Positions 1 through 7,137 of a stretch of 30,761 nucleotides of DNA are shown piece by piece (position 1 is the stretch's first letter; every line of letters begins with the position of its first letter). Source of the stretch: Reticulitermes lucifugus (taxonomy: Eukaryota; Arthropoda; Insecta; Blattodea; Rhinotermitidae). The notes under the pieces were generated by a model. The model saw nothing but the letters and a program-made list of their open reading frames with translations. It did not search any database and was not told the origin of the DNA. The translations under genes were made by a program, and so were the position numbers. Where the stretch lies: assembly GCA_026260175.1 (NCBI GenBank), contig JAKCWW010006949.1:1-30761 (forward strand). The letters are read 5' to 3'.

Positions 1-482
1 GATGATATAGCCCTCATAAGGGCAAGTTCCTCCTGCTTCAGCATTACGCCTACAGCAGGGGGGGCACCGTACTCTCTTGACGCTGCGCCGACTTCCTAGT
101 GGACTAGGGGCAGCACGCTAGTGACCACTCCTTCCTCAGTCGCTTCTCCTTGCAGTGACTATGGCTTCGTCGCTAGGTTCGGTTCTTAAGACGTCTTCAC
201 TCCTCTGCAGCTAACACCGAACTCCATTCCTCCAGCCCAATCTAAGAAAAATTTGGTTATAGCAAGCTGTTGATATTGACAAAGATTCCCGCCGTTTGGT
301 AGCAGCATGCTTCCATTACCTTTGTGTCATGATGCTGTACACGAGCACAGGACAGAATGGGCGCGAGGAGCGCTGGAAACATAAGAGTGAGACAAACAAC
401 ATATTTCATCACTGACTGTTATTATTGCACTGGAAGTTCTAGCATTAGTGTACTGAATATTAGTGTCTTGATATACTGACTA
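1..482. other. 5' flank without a recognisable gene
   Basis: I see no convincing gene here. The first roughly 240 bases are richer in C, T and G than the AT-rich DNA that fills the rest of the window, and the transition after about position 245 is fairly abrupt. Short open stretches exist, such as an ATG at 161 that runs into a stop within about 20 codons, but none has a recognisable product. The stretch could be a 5' leader or promoter region of the gene that follows, or the end of an unrecognised repeat. Confidence 0.4.
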
Positions 483-683
483 GTGACAATAGAAGAGTTG
501 TTCTTAAACTATGCTTCTGCAGAACATATATTCAGGGTGTTCAACACTGGAATAAAGAAAGGCACTCAAGAAAATTCACAACTGTTGTCAGACAAGGGGA
601 TGCCACTAAAAGACATCCAGCAGTTATCCGAGCTATTACAGGCACTACGTGAGCGATTAATAAGGGCTATAAACTTCCCTTAA
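483..683 (+). CDS. Small coding-like ORF, possible 5' exon of the lipase-NACHT-ankyrin gene
   Basis: This 66-codon open stretch has protein-like composition: amphipathic helical patterns with alternating Leu, Glu, Gln and Arg, and no low complexity. It is preceded by an in-frame stop at 477 and has no ATG until codon 40, so it is more likely part of an exon than a complete gene. An AG at 480-481 could serve as a splice acceptor. A GTGAGC donor-like site lies at 649. If that donor is used with the acceptor AG at 1115-1116, which sits behind a pyrimidine-rich stretch, the phase fits exactly and the join enters the lipase frame while removing the stop at 1113. I do not recognise a domain in it. 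The exon role is inference. Confidence 0.35.
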   Translation: MTIEELFLNYASAEHIFRVFNTGIKKGTQENSQLLSDKGMPLKDIQQLSELLQALRERLIRAINFP

Positions 684-1116
684 GTTATACTAGTTTAAAA
701 GTACCTGATATTGTGGTTTGGCTGCTGGAAAAGTGTCCGCATAATTGTCTCAAATTGATCCTGTGTATCACTGTAGGATATGTAAATTCCATGCGAATAA
801 GTTTTTAACATCACAGTACAATTTAATGAAAGCAGTTTCATTGTTTTCTTTTAATAAATTTCAATTCACCACATAAATTAGATGCAGAGAAGCAACTTCT
901 TTTCAATTCCTACACGTGAATTTCGCTCTTTTCACATTTGCCACTGACACTTGATATCATAGTCTATCATTGCAAGGAATCAGATTTACAGTGCGCAAAT
1001 CTAAGAGGAGATCATGCCTCCCTTGCAGTGTGCTGGTTCACAAAACTGTCCGACAGACACATGAGTGTCACGGCACGTTCATCCAGCTCAGCAAAGTGTT
1101 CTGCCGCCGTTCTAAG
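649..1116 (+). other. Candidate intron (GT-AG, phase 1) before the lipase domain
   Basis: The interval begins with GTGAGC and ends with a pyrimidine-rich tract followed by TAAG. Removing it leaves a phase-1 junction that links the open stretch at 483-648 to the lipase frame without a stop. The interval is AT-rich and has no coding-like frame of its own; the open stretch at 938-1165 has the composition of noise. The donor and acceptor are only plausible by eye. Because the downstream gene is broken, the intron may no longer be spliced. Confidence 0.3.
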
Positions 1117-1145
1117 GAAAATTAAGAGTAGACGAAAAGTTAAAA

Positions 1146-2012
1146 TTGAGCCAAGAGAATTTTAAACAATCGATAGACGATTACTTCAAAAATAAATGTA
1201 CAACCCCCATTGACCAACTGACTTTAACACCAGGTTTTCCCACACCCTACGTGTTGGCCCAGTTTGCCTTCAATGCATACGAAGAATACAAAAGACGAGA
1301 GACTGACGCTGATTATGAGAAAAGATTAACTTCACCTGATGGCTGGAAGTTACTGACGACGGCGTCTAATACGAAAAAGAACAACGGCTACTTTGGAGCA
1401 GCCTATTGGCACCCTGAACATCAGCAGGTTGTGATTGCTCATCGCGGCACTAACCTCAATAATCTTGGAGCATTGTGGGCAGATGTCAAGGGCGTTGTTT
1501 TTAAACATTACGTTAAGCAAATGGATTCTGCTACCACATTTGCATATAAGGTTGTTGAAATGCTGCAAGGAGTTTGTCGAGGAAAGGGGGTTCATTTTCA
1601 AGTATTCTTCACCGGCCACTCCTTAGGGGGTTGGCTAGCACAAATTACTACGTATACCACTGAATATCTGAAGAGAGAAGGCAATAATTTTCTTAAAAGT
1701 GAAAATGCCCCAGAAACGTATCATCCCCATACAGTAGTTTTCGATAGCCCAGGTTGTAAATCGGTATTGTCAGAAATGATAGATACGTTTGATGTACGCC
1801 AGAATGGTAGTGACATTATTTTACAGCATTTAGATATCACTAGTTATCTGTCTGCTCCAAATCGCATCAATACCTGTAACTCCCATGTAGGGACAGTTTA
1901 TCGCATCTTTATTGACTCATCTGTTATGGGTTGGTTGGCAAAACACACTCTATGTTATAACTTCGCAACGCACAGTATGGAAAAAATTCTGAAATTCTTT
2001 GACCCCACATAA
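1146..2012 (+). CDS. Class-3 lipase-like domain, N-terminal part of the broken NLR-like gene
   Basis: This is the best preserved block, 288 open codons. The nucleophile elbow GHSLGG lies at 1614-1631 with the candidate catalytic Ser at residue 159 (counting from 1146). It is preceded by a hydrophobic strand (FQVFFT), as in alpha/beta hydrolases of the Lipase_3 type. HRGT at about residue 98 resembles the oxyanion-hole region. A candidate Asp (residue 200, in VVFDSPG) and His (residue 276, in ATHSM) could complete the triad. In bacteria and fungi such domains hydrolyse acyl esters of lipids, and in NLR-like proteins they act as membrane-attacking effectors. Activity of this copy is not shown. 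The codon at 1146 is TTG, not a eukaryotic start; the frame is closed upstream by TAA at 1113. The frame continues past the TAA at 2010 into the linker. Confidence 0.75.
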   Translation: MSQENFKQSIDDYFKNKCTTPIDQLTLTPGFPTPYVLAQFAFNAYEEYKRRETDADYEKRLTSPDGWKLLTTASNTKKNNGYFGAAYWHPEHQQVVIAHRGTNLNNLGALWADVKGVVFKHYVKQMDSATTFAYKVVEMLQGVCRGKGVHFQVFFTGHSLGGWLAQITTYTTEYLKREGNNFLKSENAPETYHPHTVVFDSPGCKSVLSEMIDTFDVRQNGSDIILQHLDITSYLSAPNRINTCNSHVGTVYRIFIDSSVMGWLAKHTLCYNFATHSMEKILKFFDPT

Positions 2013-2294
2013 AGGCAAGAACATGAAGAAAAGACAGGCAAACTAAAAATACAAGAGGTGATTGATTGGCCGATCAGTGGTCGATTATTGCGTCGTCAAG
2101 AATACAAGCGTCTCTTTAAATGGGCAAAGCATTTTAATGATTACCACCCAGAGATCACAGACGAATATCCCAGGACCAAAGGTTACCATTCAATTCGTTA
2201 TCAAACTAAAGTTTATGAGAAGCAGTTCAATAATTTGCGCATTTTTAATCAGGAATAGCAGGAGTTTTTAAAGGGTTATAGCCAGCTACTTAAG
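2013..2294 (+). pseudogene. Linker between lipase and NACHT segments, bounded by in-frame stops
   Basis: The frame is the same as that of the lipase and NACHT blocks, and the translation between the stops at 2010 and 2256 is coherent. It is rich in Trp, Lys and Tyr, with motifs such as IDWPISG and FKWAKHFNDYHPE. Because both neighbours lie in the same frame, the two stops look like point mutations of Gln, Glu or Lys codons rather than the ends of separate genes. No indel is needed to join the blocks. I cannot assign a fold to the linker. Confidence 0.65.
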
Positions 2295-3764
2295 TTGAGG
2301 GAATTTTTTAAGCCTAAAGAATTGTTCTCTGTAATGAGAAATGATCAGGCCGAAAAAGACGCTGAAAAGATATTACGAAGTTTTCAGATTGAAGAAGACA
2401 ACATTCGTTGTGCAGATGCTAGCACATTACAGTCCCTGATTCCATACGTCGGACGGTTATTACAAATTTTCCCACAGATAAAGGAGAAGGCAAAGCATGT
2501 TTCGTCACCACATGAGATTAGAAACAAAGTTTATCAGTTTCAGACCAAGAGTTGTCTCGAAAAGATTAAGCAAAGTCCACTTGATTTCATCCCTGACGCT
2601 CTGAGTTTAAAGGAGTTTCTAGAAAGTGACCAACAACAAGTACTGCATGTACGGATGGTTGATGGAGACGCATGGACAGGGTTAATCAAAGTTTACAGTG
2701 TTCTTGAAAAGACATCCGGGAGTACAAATTTTCTCACAGAAGAGCAGTATACCATACTTCCTTTAGATCTTTTGTTAAAGGTCAATAAGATGATGGACTT
2801 CAACACATTAATGGCTTCGACAGAAACACCACATCTACTAATGATATCGTACGAGACCAATCATCTGTTTAATGATGAAACAAAAGAAATATTGGAGACA
2901 CTGTTTAACACCCTACAAGGGAAACCATCCATCAAAGTGATTTTGGCTATGCAATCAGAAGATAGCATTGCTTCTTTTCTGCAGCAGATAGCTAGAACAA
3001 CACTTACAAGAGAAGAAAAGTTAACATGGAGTGATTTAACCCCAACTTCACAGGTAAAATTACTAGAAAATACAGTTGATTTTCAAGGCAGTAAAATTGC
3101 CTTAATCATATCCGCTGACTCATCTGCGGCAAATTCCTTACCACTTGCTGATTTATTGGGAGGAAAACATCTTAATATTGCTGAAGAGCAAGTATCGAAT
3201 TCCACCTCTTACGGTTACAATGAAAAATTCTACATCGACAGAACGTTTAACCGTCAAGTGACAATTAAGCAGCACGTTTTCAATGACAAAAGGAAACAAA
3301 AATTTCCAGACTTACTTTATACACCTATGGATTTAGACAAGCTCTTGGAGCAAGCACAGCACCAGAGGGTGATGCTGATTTCTGATACAGCAGGGATGGG
3401 TAAAAGCACCATAATGACCCACCTGTCTAAGAAGATAAAACAAAAATTCCCAAATAATTGGGTGTTGAGAATTGACTTAAATCGTCATAAAGATGAACTC
3501 AAGATTCTGAAAGGAGGGAAAATCGATAAGGAAAAGGCAATTGAATTTGTATCAAAGAAACTGCTGAAGCTTAAAATAGATTTCGATTTGAAATTATTTA
3601 AAGAGTGTTTTGAACAGAAACAAAAAATAAAAATAGTACTAATGCTAGATGGTTTTGATGAAATCAGTCCCAGCTATGAAAAGACTGTCATTGATTTACT
3701 GCAAGTTCTGAAGAAGATGTCGGTATTAGAGTTCTGGATCACAACCCGACCCCACCTGAGATAG
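2295..3764 (+). CDS. NACHT NTPase block of the broken NLR-like gene
   Basis: This block has 489 open codons in the lipase frame. The first 330 or so residues form a mixed alpha/beta region without a motif I can name. From about 3340 the NACHT module begins: LLEQAQHQRVMLISDT leads into Walker A GMGKST (3393-3410), and Walker B reads VLMLDGFDE (3636-3662), with the Asp-Gly-Phe-Asp-Glu form typical of NACHT. About 27 codons later comes the sensor segment FWITTRPHLR, which ends at the TAG at 3762. NACHT modules bind and hydrolyse ATP or GTP and switch oligomerisation of NLR and STAND proteins. All visible nucleotide-binding residues are intact, so loss of function comes from the flanking stops. 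The frame reopens at once after 3764 as ELEDNLQQL, so the TAG most likely replaced a Glu or Lys codon. Confidence 0.78.
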   Translation: MREFFKPKELFSVMRNDQAEKDAEKILRSFQIEEDNIRCADASTLQSLIPYVGRLLQIFPQIKEKAKHVSSPHEIRNKVYQFQTKSCLEKIKQSPLDFIPDALSLKEFLESDQQQVLHVRMVDGDAWTGLIKVYSVLEKTSGSTNFLTEEQYTILPLDLLLKVNKMMDFNTLMASTETPHLLMISYETNHLFNDETKEILETLFNTLQGKPSIKVILAMQSEDSIASFLQQIARTTLTREEKLTWSDLTPTSQVKLLENTVDFQGSKIALIISADSSAANSLPLADLLGGKHLNIAEEQVSNSTSYGYNEKFYIDRTFNRQVTIKQHVFNDKRKQKFPDLLYTPMDLDKLLEQAQHQRVMLISDTAGMGKSTIMTHLSKKIKQKFPNNWVLRIDLNRHKDELKILKGGKIDKEKAIEFVSKKLLKLKIDFDLKLFKECFEQKQKIKIVLMLDGFDEISPSYEKTVIDLLQVLKKMSVLEFWITTRPHLR

Positions 3765-4333
3765 GAACTGGAGGATAATCTACAACAGCTCTCCTACGTA
3801 CTAGAGCCCTTTTCTAAAGAAAATCAAGTTGAATTTTTAAAGATATTTTGGCGTCTAAGAGACTGGTTTACTGAGCTAGGGAATAAAGAGAAAGAGGAAA
3901 ATCAAAACAAGTTAGAAATTTATGCTAGGAAATTAATCAAGAAACTAGCCAAATCAGTTACTGATAGAGACAAAGAGTTCACTGGCGTCCCATTACAATG
4001 CCGCATGTTGGCGGAGGCATTTGATGATGAAGTTAAAACATTTTATCATTCATCTGAATCCATGCCTGAGTTGTCATTTAAGTTTGATTTGCTTGATTTA
4101 TATGGCCGATTTACTAATAGCAAGTATGATATCTATCTAGAAGAAAAATCTAGAACCTCGCTGAGTAATCAGATTGCAATAGACCAACGAAAACTTATTG
4201 TTAAGGACGGTGAAGCCTCTCATCAGCGATTAGCTATGCAGGTGCTGTTTCCTAAGGAAAAACAACACTTCTAATTAATGGAAATTCTACGGTTTCAGAT
4301 GAAGAATTAACCAAGATATCCAGGATTGGGATA
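3765..4333 (+). pseudogene. Winged-helix-like and helical segment after NACHT, with a frameshift near 4260
   Basis: The NACHT frame continues from 3765 to about 4259 as a Lys, Glu and Leu-rich helical segment with FTGVPLQCRMLAEAF, the kind of region that follows the ATPase core in NACHT proteins. At 4257-4262 the run GAAAAAC breaks the frame, and the old frame hits TAA at 4272. The frame beginning at 4262 reads on sensibly (TTLLINGNST, then ISRIGIVQVNYE) into the next block. The shift equals one lost base or two gained, at an A run. It could be a real lesion or an assembly error. Confidence 0.65.
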
Positions 4334-5446
4334 GTGCAGGTAAATTATGAGGTTAAACCCCATTTTATCCACCGTACTTTCGCAGAGTATTACGTTGCGA
4401 ATTTTGTGTTAAACCAGATGACCAAGGAAACCAATCCTGCCCCGCAAGTACAGCACTTACTTCTGAAAGATGTACTTCTGAAGGAAGATCATCAGGTGAT
4501 AAGAGTTTTCATAAATGGATTATTGTCGAAGACCGAGCCATTCATCATCTTAAAACAGTATGGAAATCTTATAGATGAATTATGGAAAGATGGTGTACTG
4601 ATACAGAAGCGAGAAAAAACAATACTACGCCGAGCAGCGCACGAAGGTAATGCTTATATTAGTGGATTCCTACTGGATACCCTGAAAGTAGGAAAGCACA
4701 CTGAAACTTTAAAAACAATACTACACCTAGCAGCGCAAGAAGGTAATGCTTATATTATTGGATTCCTACTGGATACCCTGAAAGAAGGAAAGCACACTGA
4801 ATATTTACAAGAACTTCTGCTAGCGCATAGTAAAGATGGACGCACCGCCTGGCACTTTGCAGCAATGCGCGGCAACAAAGAGGTATGGCAGAAATTATGG
4901 GATTGGGGTAAAGAGACTTTAACATTACAGGCCTTAAATAATAATTTGTTGGTGGCCACAGACGAAGTCGAAGAAACCGTCTGGTTTCTAGCACTAACGG
5001 GGTGCAACACACAGTTATTAGAAGAAATATGGAGGTTGGCTAAAGAAAAACTAAACACAGAAAAATTAAATAAAAAATTGCTGTTAGCCAAAAAACTAAT
5101 TGAAATGACCGAATGGCAAGTCCCAGTAAGTTTTGGCAAAATCCAGTTATTAAAAAAACTATGGGATTGGGGTAAAGAGACTTTAACATTACAGGCGTTA
5201 AATAATAATTTGTTGTTAGCCACAGACGAAGTCGAAGAAACCTTCTGGTTCCTAGCACTAACGGGGTGCAACACAGAGTTATTAGAGCAAATATGGAGGA
5301 TGGTTAAAGAGGAACTAAACACAGAAAAATTAAATAAAAAATTTCTGTTAGCCAAAAAACTAATTGAAATGACCGAATGGCAAGTCGCAGCAGGTTTTGG
5401 CAAAATCCAGTTATTAAAAAACTATGGGAATGGGCTAAAGAAGTGA
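4334..5446 (+). CDS. Helical hinge and first ankyrin-type repeats of the broken NLR-like gene
   Basis: The block has 370 open codons. It begins with FIHRTFAEYYVANF, a motif typical of the region after the NTPase in NACHT-ankyrin proteins. Repeats start near 4610: two 32-residue units (about 4617-4808) that are nearly identical at DNA level, then units of 44 residues built on LLLA-x8-TxWxxA-G-LW-WAKE-LT-EELNNK. Two of these 44-residue units are duplicated as a pair, 4893-5156 and 5157-5420, offset by exactly 264 bases. The block ends because an A run at about 5411-5416 has six As where the sister copy at about 5147-5153 has seven, which shifts the frame. Ankyrin repeats bind protein partners; no ligand is predictable. 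Confidence 0.7.
   Translation: MQVNYEVKPHFIHRTFAEYYVANFVLNQMTKETNPAPQVQHLLLKDVLLKEDHQVIRVFINGLLSKTEPFIILKQYGNLIDELWKDGVLIQKREKTILRRAAHEGNAYISGFLLDTLKVGKHTETLKTILHLAAQEGNAYIIGFLLDTLKEGKHTEYLQELLLAHSKDGRTAWHFAAMRGNKEVWQKLWDWGKETLTLQALNNNLLVATDEVEETVWFLALTGCNTQLLEEIWRLAKEKLNTEKLNKKLLLAKKLIEMTEWQVPVSFGKIQLLKKLWDWGKETLTLQALNNNLLLATDEVEETFWFLALTGCNTELLEQIWRMVKEELNTEKLNKKFLLAKKLIEMTEWQVAAGFGKIQLLKNYGNGLKK
4617..4808 (+). repeat. Tandem 96-bp duplication of a 32-residue ankyrin unit
   Basis: The run from aatacta at 4621 recurs at 4717, an offset of 96 bases (32 codons). The second part of the two copies (ggtaatgcttatatta onward) is almost identical. The units keep the frame open. Confidence 0.8.
4893..5420 (+). 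repeat. Tandem 264-bp duplication of two ankyrin units
   Basis: The anchor gattggggtaaagag occurs at 4901 and 5165, an offset of 264 bases, which is two units of 132. The copies differ by only scattered substitutions and the loss of one A at the end of the second copy. This shows recent expansion of the array by unequal exchange or slippage. Confidence 0.85.
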
Positions 5447-6102
5447 AACTGAACCTCGGAGAAAACTTGTTGCTAGTCCCACATAAGTACGAACAGCAAT
5501 CGAAGGCAGTGTGGGGAAATTATGGGATTTGGCTAAAGAGGAACTAACCCCAGAAGAGTTAAATAATAAATTATTTTAGCAAAGAACAGCAAAAACAAAC
5601 CGTTATTCATCTGGCGGCAGAGAATGGCAACCCAGATGCATTACAGATACTATGGGTGTGGGCTAAAAGTAGACTAACCCCAGAGGAGTTATAGCATAAA
5701 TTGCTGTTAGCCAAAGACCTACAGGGACAAACCGCCTGGCACCAGGCAGCAGGCAAGGGCAAAGTAGAGGTATGGGTCTAGGCTAAAAAAAACTAACAAC
5801 GGAGGTGTTAAAAATACCTTTCTGTATGCAAGAAACCGCTTCGCACCTGGCGGCAGAGTTGGGCAACACAAGTGAATTAGATAAGCTATGGAAGAGGGCT
5901 CAAGAGAAACTACACCGAGAGGAGATAACACGTACGATGTTGTACAAAGACCATCGGGGGCATAACGCCTGGCAACGTGCAGTTTTTTTTGGCAAAACAA
6001 GCTTATTGGAGAAAACATGGGAATGGTTTAAAGAGGAATTTACACGAGAGGAGTTACATAAGGAACTGTTTTTAGACCAAGACAAAGAGAAAAAAAACCG
6101 CC
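5421..6102 (+). pseudogene. Heavily decayed ankyrin-type repeats, units about 5-10
   Basis: Repeat units can be followed by their anchors (tatggg, ggctaaa, gaggaact, ctggcggcag), but no frame stays open. Compared with sister units I see a base missing near 5517 (TGGGGAAA for TGGGAGAAAA) and TTTT for TTTTT near 5575. Another indel lies in the A-rich stretch near 5590, and TAG replaces an expected sense codon near 5690. TAG replaces Trp near 5777, and a further shift follows in the A run near 5788. The frame of 5805-6090 is open for about 95 codons. It then shifts at 6090-6097, where eight As stand for the seven needed to enter the next block. One unit near 5490 also seems internally deleted. 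Confidence 0.7.
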
Positions 6103-6693
6103 ATGCACCTGGCAGCACAGAGGGGCGAAATAGAGGTAATAGAGAAAGTATGGGAGTGGGCTAAAGAAGCGATACCAAACGTCAGAAACAAACTGTTGCT
6201 AGACCAAGACAGGGATGGACACACAGCCTGGCACCTGGCAGCAAAATCGGGCGACGCAGAGGTATGGGAGAAAATATGGTGCTGGGCTAAAGAGGAACTA
6301 ACCCGAGAAGAGTTAAATAATAAATTATTTTTAGCTAAGAACAGTCTACAAAGAACCTCTTGGCACCTGGCGGCAGAAGATGGCAACACAGATGCATTAG
6401 AAAAAATATGGGCTTGGGCTAATGATATCCTAACACAAGAGGAGTTACATAATAAATTGTTGTTAGCCAGAGACTTACGGGGACAAACCGCCCGGCACAG
6501 GGCAGCAGAGGGGGGCCACACAAAGGCGTTAGAGAAATTATGCCAGTGGGCTAAAGATGCGAAACTAAACCTCAACGATAACCTGTTGCTAGCCCAAGAT
6601 GAGGATGGAAAAACCGCGTTAGATATTTTAAAAGAAAATATAAGTGTAACAGAATCAAACGAATTTACAACTATCGAAATATTAGAGCAGTAG
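6103..6693 (+). CDS. Last ankyrin-type repeats and C-terminus of the broken NLR-like gene
   Basis: This block has 196 open codons with about four well-preserved 44-residue units, each with a HLAA or HRAA ankyrin core, a GxTAWH-like turn and an added LW-x-WAKEELTxEEL helix pair. The array ends in a divergent unit (KTALDILKENI) followed by an acidic tail and TAG at 6691, a natural-looking C-terminus. The ATG at 6103 is internal to a repeat, not a start. Compared with canonical 33-residue ankyrin units, each repeat carries about 11 extra residues between the helix pair and the next turn. Codon use and composition match the upstream blocks, so this is one gene. Confidence 0.7.
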   Translation: MHLAAQRGEIEVIEKVWEWAKEAIPNVRNKLLLDQDRDGHTAWHLAAKSGDAEVWEKIWCWAKEELTREELNNKLFLAKNSLQRTSWHLAAEDGNTDALEKIWAWANDILTQEELHNKLLLARDLRGQTARHRAAEGGHTKALEKLCQWAKDAKLNLNDNLLLAQDEDGKTALDILKENISVTESNEFTTIEILEQ

Positions 6694-6720
6694 TAATCAA
6701 CTGATGAAGCCTAATTAGGC

Positions 6721-7137
6721 AAGAGGAAACTGTCTGAAGAGTTGAACGATAACTCGAATGCTATAGAGGAATATTCAGAAAATATTCAACTGAGGGCGTT
6801 ATCGGGCTCGAAGCCTTTTTCTGTTTGTAGGTCAGGTTGTTGCAGATGCCATTGTAGACGCTTTGAGATGGGTCGTTATACTAAAGTTCAGCAGCGAGGT
6901 GGTCATTTCTTTCCCTTAGAGCCTTTGGAGGAGATTGCCGTCATGGTGCAGCCTTAAGTAGCAAGGTTGTACAGCCTGCTGTCCTGGGTAATTGCCTGGC
7001 AGCGAGGGAAATCACTGGAGAGTCTGCTGTGCTCTCAAAACTATCCGGGCAATGTCATGGCTGATGTGCTGAACTACAATCCACATGTAAAAGGGTCAGG
7101 GCGTGAGAAATACCAGCATTTTCCAAAACAATCCTAA
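6721..7137 (+). pseudogene. Coding-like stretch in the same frame as the gene end, unrecognised
   Basis: Downstream of the TAG at 6691 the same frame is coding-like from 6721 to 7137, with a single TAA at 6955. The first part is acidic and helical (KLSEELNDN) and then has a Cys-rich patch (CRSGCCRCHCRR). The second part is Leu and Trp-rich (LYSLLSWVIAWQRG) with no ATG at its beginning. The composition is protein-like rather than random. It could be a read-through C-terminal extension of the ankyrin gene, a neighbouring decayed gene, or chance. I do not recognise a family. A natural C-terminus at 6693 argues against the first option. Confidence 0.3.

Larger units (their letters stand above)
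1117..6693 (+). pseudogene. Broken NLR-like gene: lipase-like + NACHT NTPase + ankyrin repeats
   Basis: One long reading path gives a protein of about 1,850 residues: lipase-like domain (1146-2012), linker, NACHT NTPase (about 3340-3770), helical linker (to about 4600) and ankyrin-type repeats (about 4610-6690). The layout of effector, NTPase switch and repeat sensor is that of NOD-like receptors and STAND proteins; a role in intracellular sensing is inferred. In-frame stops lie at 2010 (TAA), 2256 (TAG) and 3762 (TAG), and more TAG codons fall in the repeats near 5690 and 5777, the latter replacing a Trp conserved in sister repeats. Frameshifts occur near 4260, 5411, 5517, 5575 and 6090, several in A or T runs. 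No intron is visible across 5.5 kb, which suggests an intron-poor parent, a retrocopy, or an ancient acquisition. No ATG precedes the lipase domain in frame; the start is missing or in another exon. Confidence 0.82.

Noticed and set aside
1146..1148. TTG at 1146 as a start codon, with a bacterial origin for the contig
   Set aside because: The surrounding DNA is clearly eukaryotic, there is no ribosome binding site, and the frame is a continuation of something upstream.
938..1165. 75-codon plus-strand frame overlapping the lipase start
   Set aside because: It starts at a non-ATG codon, lies in a different frame from the lipase block, and has no family resemblance.
4750..5403. Minus-strand 217-codon ORF across the ankyrin repeats
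   Set aside because: It is the antisense shadow of the repeat array. Its length follows from the 132-bp period and its protein is Ser, Leu and Asn-rich without any motif.
6072..6575. Minus-strand 167-codon ORF
   Set aside because: It is the antisense shadow of the ankyrin units at 6103-6693.
1117..6693. Recoded stop codons (TAA and TAG as Gln) instead of a pseudogene
   Set aside because: All in-frame stops in the gene are TAA or TAG, which would fit a ciliate-like code. But frameshifts also break the frame, one TAG replaces a conserved Trp, and the flanks are full of animal-type SINEs and MITEs.
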